Shown here: one piece after another, positions 1-8,610 of the stretch
Layout: every line of letters starts with the position of its first letter
Numbering within the stretch: the first letter of the stretch is position 1
Assembly (NCBI GenBank): GCA_030681475.1
Contig: JAUXWT010000090.1
Location: forward strand, 26,342-90,341
Origin: Bacteroidales bacterium
GTDB lineage: Bacteria; Bacteroidota; Bacteroidia; Bacteroidales; FEN-979
Direction of reading: 5' to 3'
DNA: 64,000 nucleotides
Position numbers and translations under genes: made by a program
Notes under the pieces: model-generated
Database searches by the model: none
What the model was told of the DNA's origin: nothing
The model's input: the letters and a program-made list of their open reading frames with translations, nothing else

Positions 1-2
1 CT

Positions 3-41
3 GAAAAACAGTTGGAGTACAAGAAACAAAACACCCAATGA
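3..41 (+). CDS. C-terminal tail of an upstream gene (partial)
   Basis: Frame 3 is open from the window edge and ends in TGA at 39-41, reading EKQLEYKKQNTQ. Its stop overlaps the ATG of the next gene (ATGA), the usual sign of translational coupling, so an upstream member of the restriction-modification operon probably lies to the left. Only twelve residues are visible and the family cannot be named. Confidence 0.3.
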   Translation, partial: EKQLEYKKQNTQ

Positions 42-550
42 ATAATTTGATAAAACCGGAATATGAAACATTGATCTTTCAATTCAGAGGCTTCAAAGTG
101 ATGATAGATTCTGATTTGGCAGTTTTATACGGGGTTCCGACAAAAGCCTTGAAGCAACAGGTTAAACGCAATTGTGAACGGTTTCCTGAAGATTTCATGT
201 TTGAACTCACTCAAATTGAGAAAGATGAACTGGTCACAAATTGTGACCGGTTAGCTATATTGAAACATTCTTCGGTAAACCCTCTGGCATTTACAGAGCA
301 AGGTGTTTCTATGCTTTCATCCGTGCTGCGTTCCGAAAAAGCGATTAAGATCAATATCGAAATTATGCGAGCATTTGCACGATACAGGGCATTGTTAAGG
401 GAAAACGAGGAGTTGAAAAAAGAAATTCTGAAACTCGATGCCAAACTCAATCACGCCTTCAAATTCTTACTCGACAAACTTGATGCCTTGCACCAAAAAG
501 CAATCGAACCCCGTAAACCAATTGGTTTTAAAATTGATAAAAACAAATAA
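38..550 (+). CDS. ORF6N-domain protein (phage/BRO-like regulator)
   Basis: A 170-residue protein matching the ORF6N family of DNA-binding domains, found in phage and mobile-element proteins related to KilA-N and BRO. Visible hallmarks are MIDSDLAVLYGV (about residues 22-33), the RFPEDFMFEL segment, and PLAFTEQGVSMLSSVL followed by IMRAFARYR. The C-terminal 50 residues form a charged heptad-like helix (ENEELKKEILKLDAKL), likely a coiled coil for dimerisation. It lies 3 nt before the mod gene in the same direction, so the two are probably cotranscribed. ORF6N genes often accompany restriction-modification loci in Bacteroidota. A regulatory or anti-phage accessory role is inference only. The family call is firm; the function is not known. 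Confidence 0.85.
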   Translation: MNNLIKPEYETLIFQFRGFKVMIDSDLAVLYGVPTKALKQQVKRNCERFPEDFMFELTQIEKDELVTNCDRLAILKHSSVNPLAFTEQGVSMLSSVLRSEKAIKINIEIMRAFARYRALLRENEELKKEILKLDAKLNHAFKFLLDKLDALHQKAIEPRKPIGFKIDKNK

Positions 551-553
551 GCC

Positions 554-2236
554 ATGCCAACCCTCCAATTCAAAGGAAAAAACATTATATGGAACCACCA
601 TTTGGCTGTTCCGTTCCATACATTGGACGAGGTGCCCGAACTGCACTACAAACCCGAAAAAGCCAATGGGAATATGATTATTGAGGGCGACAATCTTATT
701 GCCCTTAAAGCACTTTTACCTCAATTTGCAGGAAAGGTTAAGTGCATATATATTGATCCACCATACAATACAGGCAAAGAGGAATGGGTTTATAGTGACA
801 AAGTTAATAGTCCATTAATTTCAGAATGGTTAGGGAAAGTTGTAGGAGCAGACGATCTTAATAAACATGAAAAATGGAGTTGCATGTTTGTCCCACGTAT
901 TAAGATTTTAAGAGAATTACTTCAAGATGATGGAATTATAATAATATCATGTGATGATAATGAACATCATCATCTAAAGACAATAATGGATGAGATTTAT
1001 GGTAGTATAAATTTTATTGGCTCCATAATCTGGAAAAATGCAACTGACAACAATCCCACAAATATCGCAATAGAGCATGAGTATTTACTAGTATTTGCAC
1101 GTGATAAAACCAAGTTAGTAAGTGAATGGAAATCTACTATTTCTGATGCAAAGGAAGAATTGATAAAAATTGGCAAGGAGCTTACAAATAAATATAAAGA
1201 ACAAAATGATCTTCAGACTAAATATTCAGAATGGTTTAGAGAAAATAAAAGATTCCTTGGTAAATTGGATCGTTACAAATATATTGACTTGAATGGTGTT
1301 TATACTGGAAGCCAAAGTGTTCACAACCCTGGAAAAGAAGGTTACAGGTACGATATCATTCATCCTATCACAATGAAGCCCTGCAAAGAGCCTTTAATGG
1401 GATATAGATTTCCAGAAATTACTATGACCGAATTAATAACTGATGGTAAAATTCTATTTGGTGAGGATGAAGATAAAATTATCGAATTAAAAGTTTATGC
1501 CAGTGAGTATGAGGATAAGCTTTCAAGCTATATCGAACTTGATGGTCGTTTAGGTGCATATGATCTTAGAAATCTATTTGATTCTGTTCCTTTTAAAAAT
1601 CCCAAACCAGTACTATTACTTACTCATATCTTGCCATTTGTCATCCATAAAAATGATATAATCCTTGATTCTTTTGCTGGCTCTGGCACTACAATGCACG
1701 CCATAATGAAACTCAATAAGGAAGATAGTGGCAAACGTCAATGTATTATGATTCAGATGCCTGAAAACTCAGAGGCCGAACCTGAAAAAAACATTTGTAA
1801 AGACATAACAAGAGAAAGAGTTAAAAGAGCCATTGATAAATACGGTTATGATTCAGGTTTTAAATATTATCGCCTTGGGATTCCGCTTGATGCAGAAACT
1901 CTGCTCGAAGGGCAATTGCCAACCTACAAGCAATTCGCAAAATATGTTTACTACCTGTGCACAGGCGAAAACCTGGAAGCCGAGGATAAAATTGACGAAG
2001 CCGATTTTTACGTGGGTGAACATGGCAAGCAAGCCATTTATCTGGTTTACAAACAGAACTATGATACGCTTACTCGTCTTGCATTAAACTTAACACTTGC
2101 CGAGAAAATAAAAGAACAACAACCGGGTAAAAAACGGATTGTTTATGCTCCATCATGCTTTTTAGATGAAGATTATTTAACCGACAACCAGATTGAATAC
2201 GTGGGAATTCCGTATAATTTATTTCAAAGGAGGTAA
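554..2236 (+). CDS. mod: Type III restriction-modification methyltransferase subunit (Mod)
   Basis: A 560-residue N6-adenine/N4-cytosine DNA methyltransferase, the modification and recognition subunit of a type III system. The catalytic motif IV DPPYNTG is at about residues 68-74 and the AdoMet-binding motif I DSFAGSGTT at about 372-380. This order (IV before I) is typical of the beta class used by type III Mod proteins. The long middle section (about 130-360) should hold the target recognition domain, and it is visibly richer in A and T than both ends, suggesting exchange of specificity by recombination. It follows the ORF6N gene by 3 nt and its stop is immediately followed by the dinD-like start. 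The length is near the lower end for Mod proteins but no motif is missing. Confidence 0.92.
   Translation: MPTLQFKGKNIIWNHHLAVPFHTLDEVPELHYKPEKANGNMIIEGDNLIALKALLPQFAGKVKCIYIDPPYNTGKEEWVYSDKVNSPLISEWLGKVVGADDLNKHEKWSCMFVPRIKILRELLQDDGIIIISCDDNEHHHLKTIMDEIYGSINFIGSIIWKNATDNNPTNIAIEHEYLLVFARDKTKLVSEWKSTISDAKEELIKIGKELTNKYKEQNDLQTKYSEWFRENKRFLGKLDRYKYIDLNGVYTGSQSVHNPGKEGYRYDIIHPITMKPCKEPLMGYRFPEITMTELITDGKILFGEDEDKIIELKVYASEYEDKLSSYIELDGRLGAYDLRNLFDSVPFKNPKPVLLLTHILPFVIHKNDIILDSFAGSGTTMHAIMKLNKEDSGKRQCIMIQMPENSEAEPEKNICKDITRERVKRAIDKYGYDSGFKYYRLGIPLDAETLLEGQLPTYKQFAKYVYYLCTGENLEAEDKIDEADFYVGEHGKQAIYLVYKQNYDTLTRLALNLTLAEKIKEQQPGKKRIVYAPSCFLDEDYLTDNQIEYVGIPYNLFQRR
2226..2233 (+). promoter_or_regulatory. 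Strong Shine-Dalgarno site for the dinD-like gene
   Basis: AAAGGAGG sits at the very end of mod. It is 3 nt from the first ATG (2237) and 6 nt from the second in-frame ATG (2240), so the second is the better-spaced start. Such a strong site stands out because most genes here lack one. It fits tight coupling within the cassette. Confidence 0.6.
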
Positions 2237-3085
2237 ATGATGAAAAGAGAATTAGTTAAATCATTGACCGATACTTTTCAGGATCATTCTAATACGACTG
2301 ATAACGGGATTGAATTTTGGTTTGCCCGTGACATTCAGCATTTATTGGGTTACAGCGAATGGCGGAATTTCACCAATGTAATTACAAAAGCAAAAACTTC
2401 TTGCGAAGTTAGTGGTAACAATATATCCGACCATTTTGTTGACATCAACAAGATGGTCAATATCGGGTCGGGCGCTCAAAAACCGGTAGAAGACATTATG
2501 CTTACCCGGTATGCCTGTTATCTGATTGCTCAGAATGGCGACCCAAAGAAAGAACCTGTTGCCTTTGCCCAAAACTACTTTGCGGTTCAAACACGAAAAT
2601 ACGAAATAATCGAACAACGTATAAACGACTGGGAGCGATTACAGGCTCGGGAGAAACTAAGTCTGTCGGAAAAGGAATTGTCATCAATTATATACGAGCA
2701 AACCGGAAGCGACAAGAATTTTGCTATAATCAGAAGTAAAGGCGATGCCGCTTTATTTGGGGGCAAAACCACCCAACAAATGAAAGACAGATTGGGTGTG
2801 CCGAAAGAACGTGCATTAGCAGATTTTCTTCCGACAATTACCATTAAAGCCAAGGACTTCGCAACTGAAATTACCATTTTTAATGCAAAGGATAAAGTAT
2901 TGACAACAGAAGGCGAAATATCTGCCGAACATATAAAAAACAACAGAGGCGTTAGAAAGCTTTTACTTGAGCGCGGTATTAAGCCGGAAGAATTGCCGGC
3001 AGAAGAAGACATTAAGAAGTTGGAACGCAGGGTGAAAAGTGAAGAAAAACAAATTGGAAAGAAACCTGACAAACTCTCTGAATAA
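2237..3085 (+). CDS. dinD: DinD-like DNA-damage-inducible protein, within type III RM operon
   Basis: A 282-residue protein resembling E. coli DinD and BRO-N-type proteins. Features seen are the N-terminal block EFWFARDIQHLLGYSEWRNF, the segment LTRYACYLIAQNGDPKKEPVAFAQ (in two parts: LTRYACYLIAQNGD and KKEPVAFAQNYFA), and a helical C-terminal half with the GGKTTQQMKDRLGVP element. DinD of E. coli is SOS-induced and affects RecA filaments; no LexA-like box is evident here. The gene lies directly between mod and res (0 nt after mod, 6 nt before res), an arrangement seen in Bacteroidota type III systems. A role in restraining or signalling restriction damage is inference. The start could be ATG 2237 or ATG 2240. 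Confidence 0.8.
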   Translation: MMKRELVKSLTDTFQDHSNTTDNGIEFWFARDIQHLLGYSEWRNFTNVITKAKTSCEVSGNNISDHFVDINKMVNIGSGAQKPVEDIMLTRYACYLIAQNGDPKKEPVAFAQNYFAVQTRKYEIIEQRINDWERLQAREKLSLSEKELSSIIYEQTGSDKNFAIIRSKGDAALFGGKTTQQMKDRLGVPKERALADFLPTITIKAKDFATEITIFNAKDKVLTTEGEISAEHIKNNRGVRKLLLERGIKPEELPAEEDIKKLERRVKSEEKQIGKKPDKLSE

Positions 3086-3091
3086 ATTATT

Positions 3092-5710
3092 ATGTACTTA
3101 AAAAAATATCAGATAAAGGTTGTTAATGCACTCAAGCAGTTTTTGCAAACTGCCCGTGACACTAAAACGTCATTTGACATAGCGAAACAGGCTTTGCCTG
3201 AAAATATGCGTCATACGCTCAATTGGGTACAAACAACTTTTCAGACCAGCAGTCTTGATTACAAAGACCGTTGCACAAATGGGCTTGGAAGCAGCTACCC
3301 CCGAATGATTATAAAAGTCCCCACAGGTGGCGGAAAGACCTTGCTTGCAGTGGAAGCAATTCGGGAGTATCAGAATCTTTTTGCTCAAAAACGCACAGGA
3401 CTTGTAGTTTGGATTGTTCCAAGCGAAACCATTTACAGTCAGACAGTCCAAAAAATCAGAGATAAAGGAAATCCGTTACGCCAATTATTAGATCAATGCA
3501 GTGGGAACCGCACCATTATTTTGGAAAAGGGGCAACGTTTAACAACGAATGATATTGAAGAGAATCTGGTTGTTTTATTTATAATGATTCAATCCATAAG
3601 CCGCACCAATGGGAAAGAAGCATTAAAAGTTTTTCAGGACAGTGGCGGTTATGACAGCTTTTTCCCTGCCGATAATCGGTATGATTTACACGAACAGTTA
3701 TTAAAGCAAGTTCCAAACCTTGATTTTATATCTCCGCTTGGCACTGAGCAACCCCTTATTATGACAAGCCTCGGAAATGCAATACGGGTTGCCAGGCCTT
3801 TCATAATTATAGACGAAATACATAAAGTGTTTTCGGACAATGCACGAAAAACCATTGACAGCCTGAATCCTGAATTTGTTCTTGGCCTCACCGCAACGCC
3901 TAAGCCAGAAATGAATGTTTTGGTTACCATTACAGGGCTTGAACTGAAAGATGAGGAGATGGTAAAACTTGACATGCACATACTCCCACCCATAAGCAAA
4001 CAGGAAAACGACTGGAAAGCAATGGTTAAGGAAATTAAAGAGCATCGTGAAAAGTTAGAGGGAAAAGCAAAACAGTATCAAAAAGACAATGGGGTTTATA
4101 TCCGCCCGGCAGCGTTATTGCAAGTTGAAGCTACAGGAAAAGACCAGAGAGGAAAAGGCAGGGTTCACAGTCTTGATGTTAAAGAATATTTGGTAAGCCT
4201 TGAAGTAAGCCCAGATGAAATTGCAATAAAAACAAGTTCTCAAAATGATATTGAAGATGTAAATTTATTCTCGCAGGATTGCCCGGTACGTTTTATCATA
4301 ACCAAAGAAGCGTTACGTGAAGGTTGGGATTTTTCGTTTGCTTATATTTTGGGAATTATTCCAAATGTTAATTCAAACACAGGAGTAACACAGTTAGTTG
4401 GTCGAATTTTAAGACAACCTTTTGCAAGAAAATCGGGAGTTAAAGAATTAGATGAAAGCTATGTCTATTACACAAAAGGCGATACACGCGAAATATTAGA
4501 CAGGGTTTCAACCGGCTTTAAAAACGAAGGGCTTGAAGACTTAGTAACAAAACTAAAATTCCGTGATAACGAAGCGATAAATGCGACTAAAACTGTAAAG
4601 ATTAAGAAAGAATTCAGCGAGAAATTTCAAAATTCATTTTACCTGCCTGTTTGGTTAATGACTGATAATAAAGGCTTTAAACGAAGATTTAATTATGAAA
4701 GTGATATAAAACCCAAAGTTGATTTCTCAAAACTTGAATTATCCGAAGAATATATTACAAAACTCGAAAATTCTTTAAGTACTGAAACAAAAGAAAGAAA
4801 GGCATTTGCAATTACACTTGATGATTCAAGTAAAGCATCATTTATTGAAGAAAAGACCCAAAGCAATGGCAAAGCGGAAATTAATATTGATTATTTAACG
4901 CGTAGGCTGAATGAATTAATAGAAAATCCATTTTTAGCAAGAATTATTGGAACAAGGTATTTACAACAAGTTGAAACAAGAGTTGGAAAAGAAAAACTAA
5001 AAGAACATTATAGCTTCATTGTTTCACAACTTTGCAAAAAATTTCAGGAGGAAAAAACAAAACAGGAAGAAGAAATATTTTTACAGGAACTCAAAGCCAA
5101 AAATCTTGTACTTGCTGTTTCAGACGAAGAGACCATCGGCTTTAAAGTGCCTAAAGAAGACATTATTACTGTTAGTCCTATTCCAAGTACATACAAGTAT
5201 TATCTTTTCGATGATGTTGAAGTAACTGCAATGAATACGCTTGAAAGAAAAGTTGGCGACTTACTTGACAAACAGGAAAAAATTCTTTGGTGGTTCAGAA
5301 ATAAAGTGAACAGAAAATGGTATTCAATTCAAGGTTGGCAACAACATAAAATACGACCTGACTTTATTGCTGCAAAAAGAACAGAAGATAATCATTTGGA
5401 AATGGTTTACATCATAGAAAGTAAAGGGGAACATTTGCTCGGTAACTTAGATACTACCTACAAGAAAAAAGTATTGGATATAATGACAGGGCAAAAACAG
5501 CTCAAGAATATTAAAGCATATCAGACACAGATTCCATTTGAAGAATATGTGATAAATGACAAAGTTGAATGCTCCCTGATTGAACAAGGGAAAGAAGAAG
5601 AAAAATTAAAAGAACTCTTGAAATGTTCTGCTGACATTTATGGTTTCCAATCAGATTTTCGCCGGAAGGGAAAAGTCCGCATCTTTCGGCATCGGGATCC
5701 TGAACACTAG
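3092..5710 (+). CDS. res: Type III restriction enzyme helicase/nuclease subunit (Res), 3' end altered
   Basis: An 872-residue superfamily-2 helicase with a C-terminal nuclease. Seen in order are Walker A PTGGGKT (about residues 76-82), Walker B DEIH (about 240), motif III GLTATP (about 265), motif VI QLVGRILRQPFARK (about 435), and a PD-(D/E)XK-type site with RPDF (about 755) and ESKGEH (about 775). It would translocate along DNA and cleave between opposed unmethylated sites together with Mod. The last 20 or so residues (after KLKELL) are read out of frame through what in another frame is a histidine-kinase tail, so the natural C-terminus was probably replaced when the cassette joined this site. 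The catalytic core is intact, so the enzyme could still work. Confidence 0.92.
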   Translation: MYLKKYQIKVVNALKQFLQTARDTKTSFDIAKQALPENMRHTLNWVQTTFQTSSLDYKDRCTNGLGSSYPRMIIKVPTGGGKTLLAVEAIREYQNLFAQKRTGLVVWIVPSETIYSQTVQKIRDKGNPLRQLLDQCSGNRTIILEKGQRLTTNDIEENLVVLFIMIQSISRTNGKEALKVFQDSGGYDSFFPADNRYDLHEQLLKQVPNLDFISPLGTEQPLIMTSLGNAIRVARPFIIIDEIHKVFSDNARKTIDSLNPEFVLGLTATPKPEMNVLVTITGLELKDEEMVKLDMHILPPISKQENDWKAMVKEIKEHREKLEGKAKQYQKDNGVYIRPAALLQVEATGKDQRGKGRVHSLDVKEYLVSLEVSPDEIAIKTSSQNDIEDVNLFSQDCPVRFIITKEALREGWDFSFAYILGIIPNVNSNTGVTQLVGRILRQPFARKSGVKELDESYVYYTKGDTREILDRVSTGFKNEGLEDLVTKLKFRDNEAINATKTVKIKKEFSEKFQNSFYLPVWLMTDNKGFKRRFNYESDIKPKVDFSKLELSEEYITKLENSLSTETKERKAFAITLDDSSKASFIEEKTQSNGKAEINIDYLTRRLNELIENPFLARIIGTRYLQQVETRVGKEKLKEHYSFIVSQLCKKFQEEKTKQEEEIFLQELKAKNLVLAVSDEETIGFKVPKEDIITVSPIPSTYKYYLFDDVEVTAMNTLERKVGDLLDKQEKILWWFRNKVNRKWYSIQGWQQHKIRPDFIAAKRTEDNHLEMVYIIESKGEHLLGNLDTTYKKKVLDIMTGQKQLKNIKAYQTQIPFEEYVINDKVECSLIEQGKEEEKLKELLKCSADIYGFQSDFRRKGKVRIFRHRDPEH

Positions 5711-6053
5711 ACAAAGACTGAGTATTATATATCCGGGAAGGCACAAACTTGAGATTTCCGATAACGTGAAGGACTTTTGCGTCAGCCTTGAAATTTTATA
5801 TATCGAGGGTTTGGATGATTATATTTATATCCGCTTCAGCGTTGACAAGAAGCAGGTCATGACGCTGATGAGTTTGAAAAGCGTCATGGAAAAACTGCCT
5901 GAAAGCAGGTTTATGAGGGTTCACCGGAGTTTCATCATTTCCATGAAAAACGTCAGCAGCATACGCAATAAATATATCTTTCTCGGGAAGGTAAAAATCC
6001 CGGTCGGAGATACCTGCGCTGAGGCGGTTAATTCATGGCTCCCGGGGAAGTAG
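5625..6053 (+). pseudogene. LytS-kinase tail fused in frame to a LytTR domain (remnant)
   Basis: The frame running through ATG 5640 first reads as the end of a LytS-type histidine kinase: LTFMVSNQ, then GIGILNTRQRLSIIYPGRHK, the ATP-binding G-box and terminal strand. At about 5788-5797 it passes without a stop into a full LytTR DNA-binding domain: EILYIEGLDDYIYI, LTLMSLKSVMEKLP, RFMRVHRSFIISM, and a C-terminal IPVGD. In intact systems the kinase ends here and a separate regulator starts with a receiver domain of about 120 residues; that domain is missing. The kinase's 5' part is also gone, replaced by the res gene. The ORF from 5640 could still make a 137-residue LytTR protein, but regulation by phosphorylation would be lost. 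Confidence 0.75.
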
Positions 6054-6119
6054 GAAAATTACCGGGTTTTCCCCATTATTTATTAATATTGCACCTCAAC
6101 AGGAGATGTTTTCAGTAAG

Positions 6120-6734
6120 ATGAAAAAAAATTTATTTATCGCCTTTGAAGGTATTGACGGGAGCGGGAAGAGTACACAGGTAAAGCTGTTATCGGAACAT
6201 TTACAGGAAGCAGGCCATAAAATTTATACGACGGTTGAGCCAACCGACAGTTATATCGGTTCCATCATCAGGAACATCTTCAATCACAAAATTGAAGCTG
6301 ACCACCGGACCATTGCCGGCCTCTTTGTTGCAGACAGGCTGGATCATTTACTGAACAAGTCGGATGGCATCCTCAAAAAGCTGGAGGAGGGTTTCACAGT
6401 AATTACCGACAGGTACTATTTTTCTTCCTATGCTTACCACGGCGCTCATATGTCGATGGACTGGGTCATTGAGGCAAACTCCCTGAGCGCCGGCCTCCTT
6501 CGCCCTGACCTGAATATTTACCTCGACATTTCTCCCGAAACAGGCATGGAGCGGATCACCAGCGGCCGCGGTTCGCTGGAACTTTTTGAAACGGCTGAAA
6601 ACCTTCGCAAAGTGAAGGATAAGTATTTCGAGGCATTTGAAAAGCTGAAATCCGTCGAAAACATCTTTATCACCAACGGCAACCGCCCCCCGGAATTAAT
6701 CGCTGGGGACATCTGGAAAGAAATTTCCAAATGA
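6120..6734 (+). CDS. tmk: Thymidylate kinase
   Basis: A 204-residue dTMP kinase of usual family length, making dTDP for DNA synthesis in the cytoplasm. The N-terminus has the P-loop FEGIDGSGKSTQ (residues 9-20). The DRYYFSSYAY motif (about 97-106) carries the DR(Y) base-recognition segment, and a lid region around SGRGSLELFE follows LDISPETGMERI. The gene stands alone on the plus strand between the LytTR remnant and a long non-coding stretch. The ATG at 6120 gives an N-terminus (MKKNLFIAFEGIDG) matching family starts. Confidence 0.95.
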   Translation: MKKNLFIAFEGIDGSGKSTQVKLLSEHLQEAGHKIYTTVEPTDSYIGSIIRNIFNHKIEADHRTIAGLFVADRLDHLLNKSDGILKKLEEGFTVITDRYYFSSYAYHGAHMSMDWVIEANSLSAGLLRPDLNIYLDISPETGMERITSGRGSLELFETAENLRKVKDKYFEAFEKLKSVENIFITNGNRPPELIAGDIWKEISK

Positions 6735-7389
6735 AGGTGTGCTTCGGAAAATCCCACATTTCATGACTATTGATGTCGGTTTTGAAAACAGGTGTCCGAT
6801 CAAATATTTGTGCATGTATTTTAAAGAAAATGACCTTTACCATCCTTCACTGATGCTATTATCTGTGATTGTTGCACATTAGCGTTGTGTTTTGTTACAC
6901 GAAGAAAATAAAGATGTTATGGAATTTGATCTTGTATCAAAAAAAATTATTGGCTTTTATAACCTTCGTGGAGCTTCTTGAAATCTTCGTGGAGCTTCGT
7001 GAAATCTCCTGTTTTCCGCACTTTTTAAAATTGCACGCTGAAACACCTTATTTTATTGAGATGGGTTTTGTGAATGGGTGTCCCATGAGTAACTTTGAGT
7101 ATGTTCTATTGGCAAAAAACACCTTGCTAATGTATTACCTTTTCATCTTTTACCAATTAAGCAATAAATACAGGAACGAAATATATATTTATTTTTACTA
7201 AGTTATCAAGTGGCCTAACCTCTCTGTGGCTCTCTGTGTCTCCTCCGTGAACTCTGTGTAACAAATAATTACACTGAGAGCCACAGAGAAGACACTGAGA
7301 ACCACAGAGAAAAATATTGTGTTATGGAACTTAACCAGATTACTGAGAAAATTACAGGGTGTCCCATCGCTGAAAACAGGAAAAACACC
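6735..7389. repeat. Intergenic stretch of dispersed-repeat debris
   Basis: There is no credible gene in about 650 bp. It contains a tandem pair of CTTCGTGGAGCTTC followed by TGAAAT (6963-7003). An inverted repeat with 18-bp arms at 7222-7239 and 7271-7288 has one mismatch, and a second copy of the right arm lies at 7292-7309. GGTGTCC(C/G)AT occurs three times (about 6791, 7077, 7358). These look like decayed copies of intergenic repeats with the CTCTGTGGCTCTCTGTG theme. An open frame across 6869-7201 has no recognisable content and is not called. Confidence 0.6.
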
Positions 7390-8610
7390 CTACTCATACC
7401 TCAATGCATCGATCGGGTTCAGCCTTGCGGCTTTCCTCGCCGGGTACCACCCGAAAAATATCCCGATGGCTGAGGCAAACACGAACGACATGAGGATGGA
7501 CTGGACCGTAATATTAACCGGCCAGGAGAGAATGTTGGCGATAAGCTGTGAAACAATCACGCCGAGCGATATCCCGATAAAACCACCCAGCAGGCTGATC
7601 ATCAGCGCCTCGATTAGGAACTGAAGCAGCACATCGCGGCCACGGGCGCCCACGCTCATCCGGATCCCGATCTCGCGGGTACGTTCGGTCACTGAGACCA
7701 GCATGATATTCATGATGCCAATACCTCCTACCAGTAAAGAAATACTGGCAATGGTAGCCAGCAGGACGGTCAGGATGCCGGAGGTGGCTGTTGCTGCTTC
7801 GGCAATGTCGGTCTGGGTACGAATAGTGAAATCGGGCTCCTCCGATGGTCCCAGATTGTGTTTGGCTTTCAGCACATCAGTGATCTCCTGCGAAGCTGCC
7901 GGGATCAGGGCTTCTGACCTTGCCGACACCAGCATGCTCTGTATGTGTGTGATGGCCATCATCCGTTTCTGAACCGTGCTGAATGGTGCGATCACCACAT
8001 CATCCTGGTCCTGGCCAAATGCATTCTGCCCTTTTTTTTCGATGGTTCCGATGATCTTGAAGGGTATCTTGTTGATCCGGATATAATTTCCGACAGGATC
8101 GGCGTAGTCGCCAAAAAGATTTGTAATTACAGTCTGCCCGATGATGCATACCTTGGTAGAGCTGCGGTCGTCAGTCATGGTGAAGAGATTCCCGCTCATG
8201 ATCTTCAGGTTCCTGATCTCAAAGTAATCGGGATAAACACCGTAAACGGAGGTCCGCCAGTTCATGTTGCCGTTGACAAGTTGTCCGCTGCTGCGCACCT
8301 GAGGGGTGATATATTCGACAGACGGACAGCGTTCGGTGATGGCGTTTACATCTTCCAGCGTCATTTTTTGCGAAGAGCCTGCTTCCATGCGAACACCCCC
8401 GGAGCTGCTGGCCTGCGGGTAAATTATAAGGATGTTGGTCCCAAGCGTTGAGATCTGTGCCTGGATGCTCTGCTTCGATCCCTGGCCGATGGCCAGCATG
8501 GCAATTACGGAAGCCACGCCAATGATGATGCCCAGCATGGTGAGGAATGTCCGCATCTTGTTTTTTTTCAGCGAACGTATTGCTGCGATCAACAGGTTTT
8601 TTATCTTCAT
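7390..8610 (-). CDS. MacB-type ABC exporter permease (FtsX fold)
   Basis: A 406-residue permease. An N-terminal membrane segment (LTMLGIIIGVASVIAMLAIG) is followed by a large periplasmic MacB_PCD domain (about residues 45-245). A C-terminal FtsX block has three membrane helices and the conserved VTERTREIGIRMSVGA motif. The end FFGWYPARKAARLNPIDALR is the classical family C-terminus. It overlaps the ATPase gene upstream by 4 nt (ATGA), so the two are coupled. In E. coli MacB permease and ATPase are one chain; here they are separate, as is common in Bacteroidota. With the adaptor and TolC genes it forms a complete tripartite efflux set. The substrate is unknown (macrolides, peptides or lipids are all possible). 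Confidence 0.93.
   Translation of the reverse strand: MKIKNLLIAAIRSLKKNKMRTFLTMLGIIIGVASVIAMLAIGQGSKQSIQAQISTLGTNILIIYPQASSSGGVRMEAGSSQKMTLEDVNAITERCPSVEYITPQVRSSGQLVNGNMNWRTSVYGVYPDYFEIRNLKIMSGNLFTMTDDRSSTKVCIIGQTVITNLFGDYADPVGNYIRINKIPFKIIGTIEKKGQNAFGQDQDDVVIAPFSTVQKRMMAITHIQSMLVSARSEALIPAASQEITDVLKAKHNLGPSEEPDFTIRTQTDIAEAATATSGILTVLLATIASISLLVGGIGIMNIMLVSVTERTREIGIRMSVGARGRDVLLQFLIEALMISLLGGFIGISLGVIVSQLIANILSWPVNITVQSILMSFVFASAIGIFFGWYPARKAARLNPIDALRYE

Noticed and set aside
6869..7201. A 110-codon open frame in the gap after tmk
   Set aside because: It runs through tandem CTTCGTGGAGCTTC repeats and AT-rich debris, has no family features and no start signal; it is an accidental frame.
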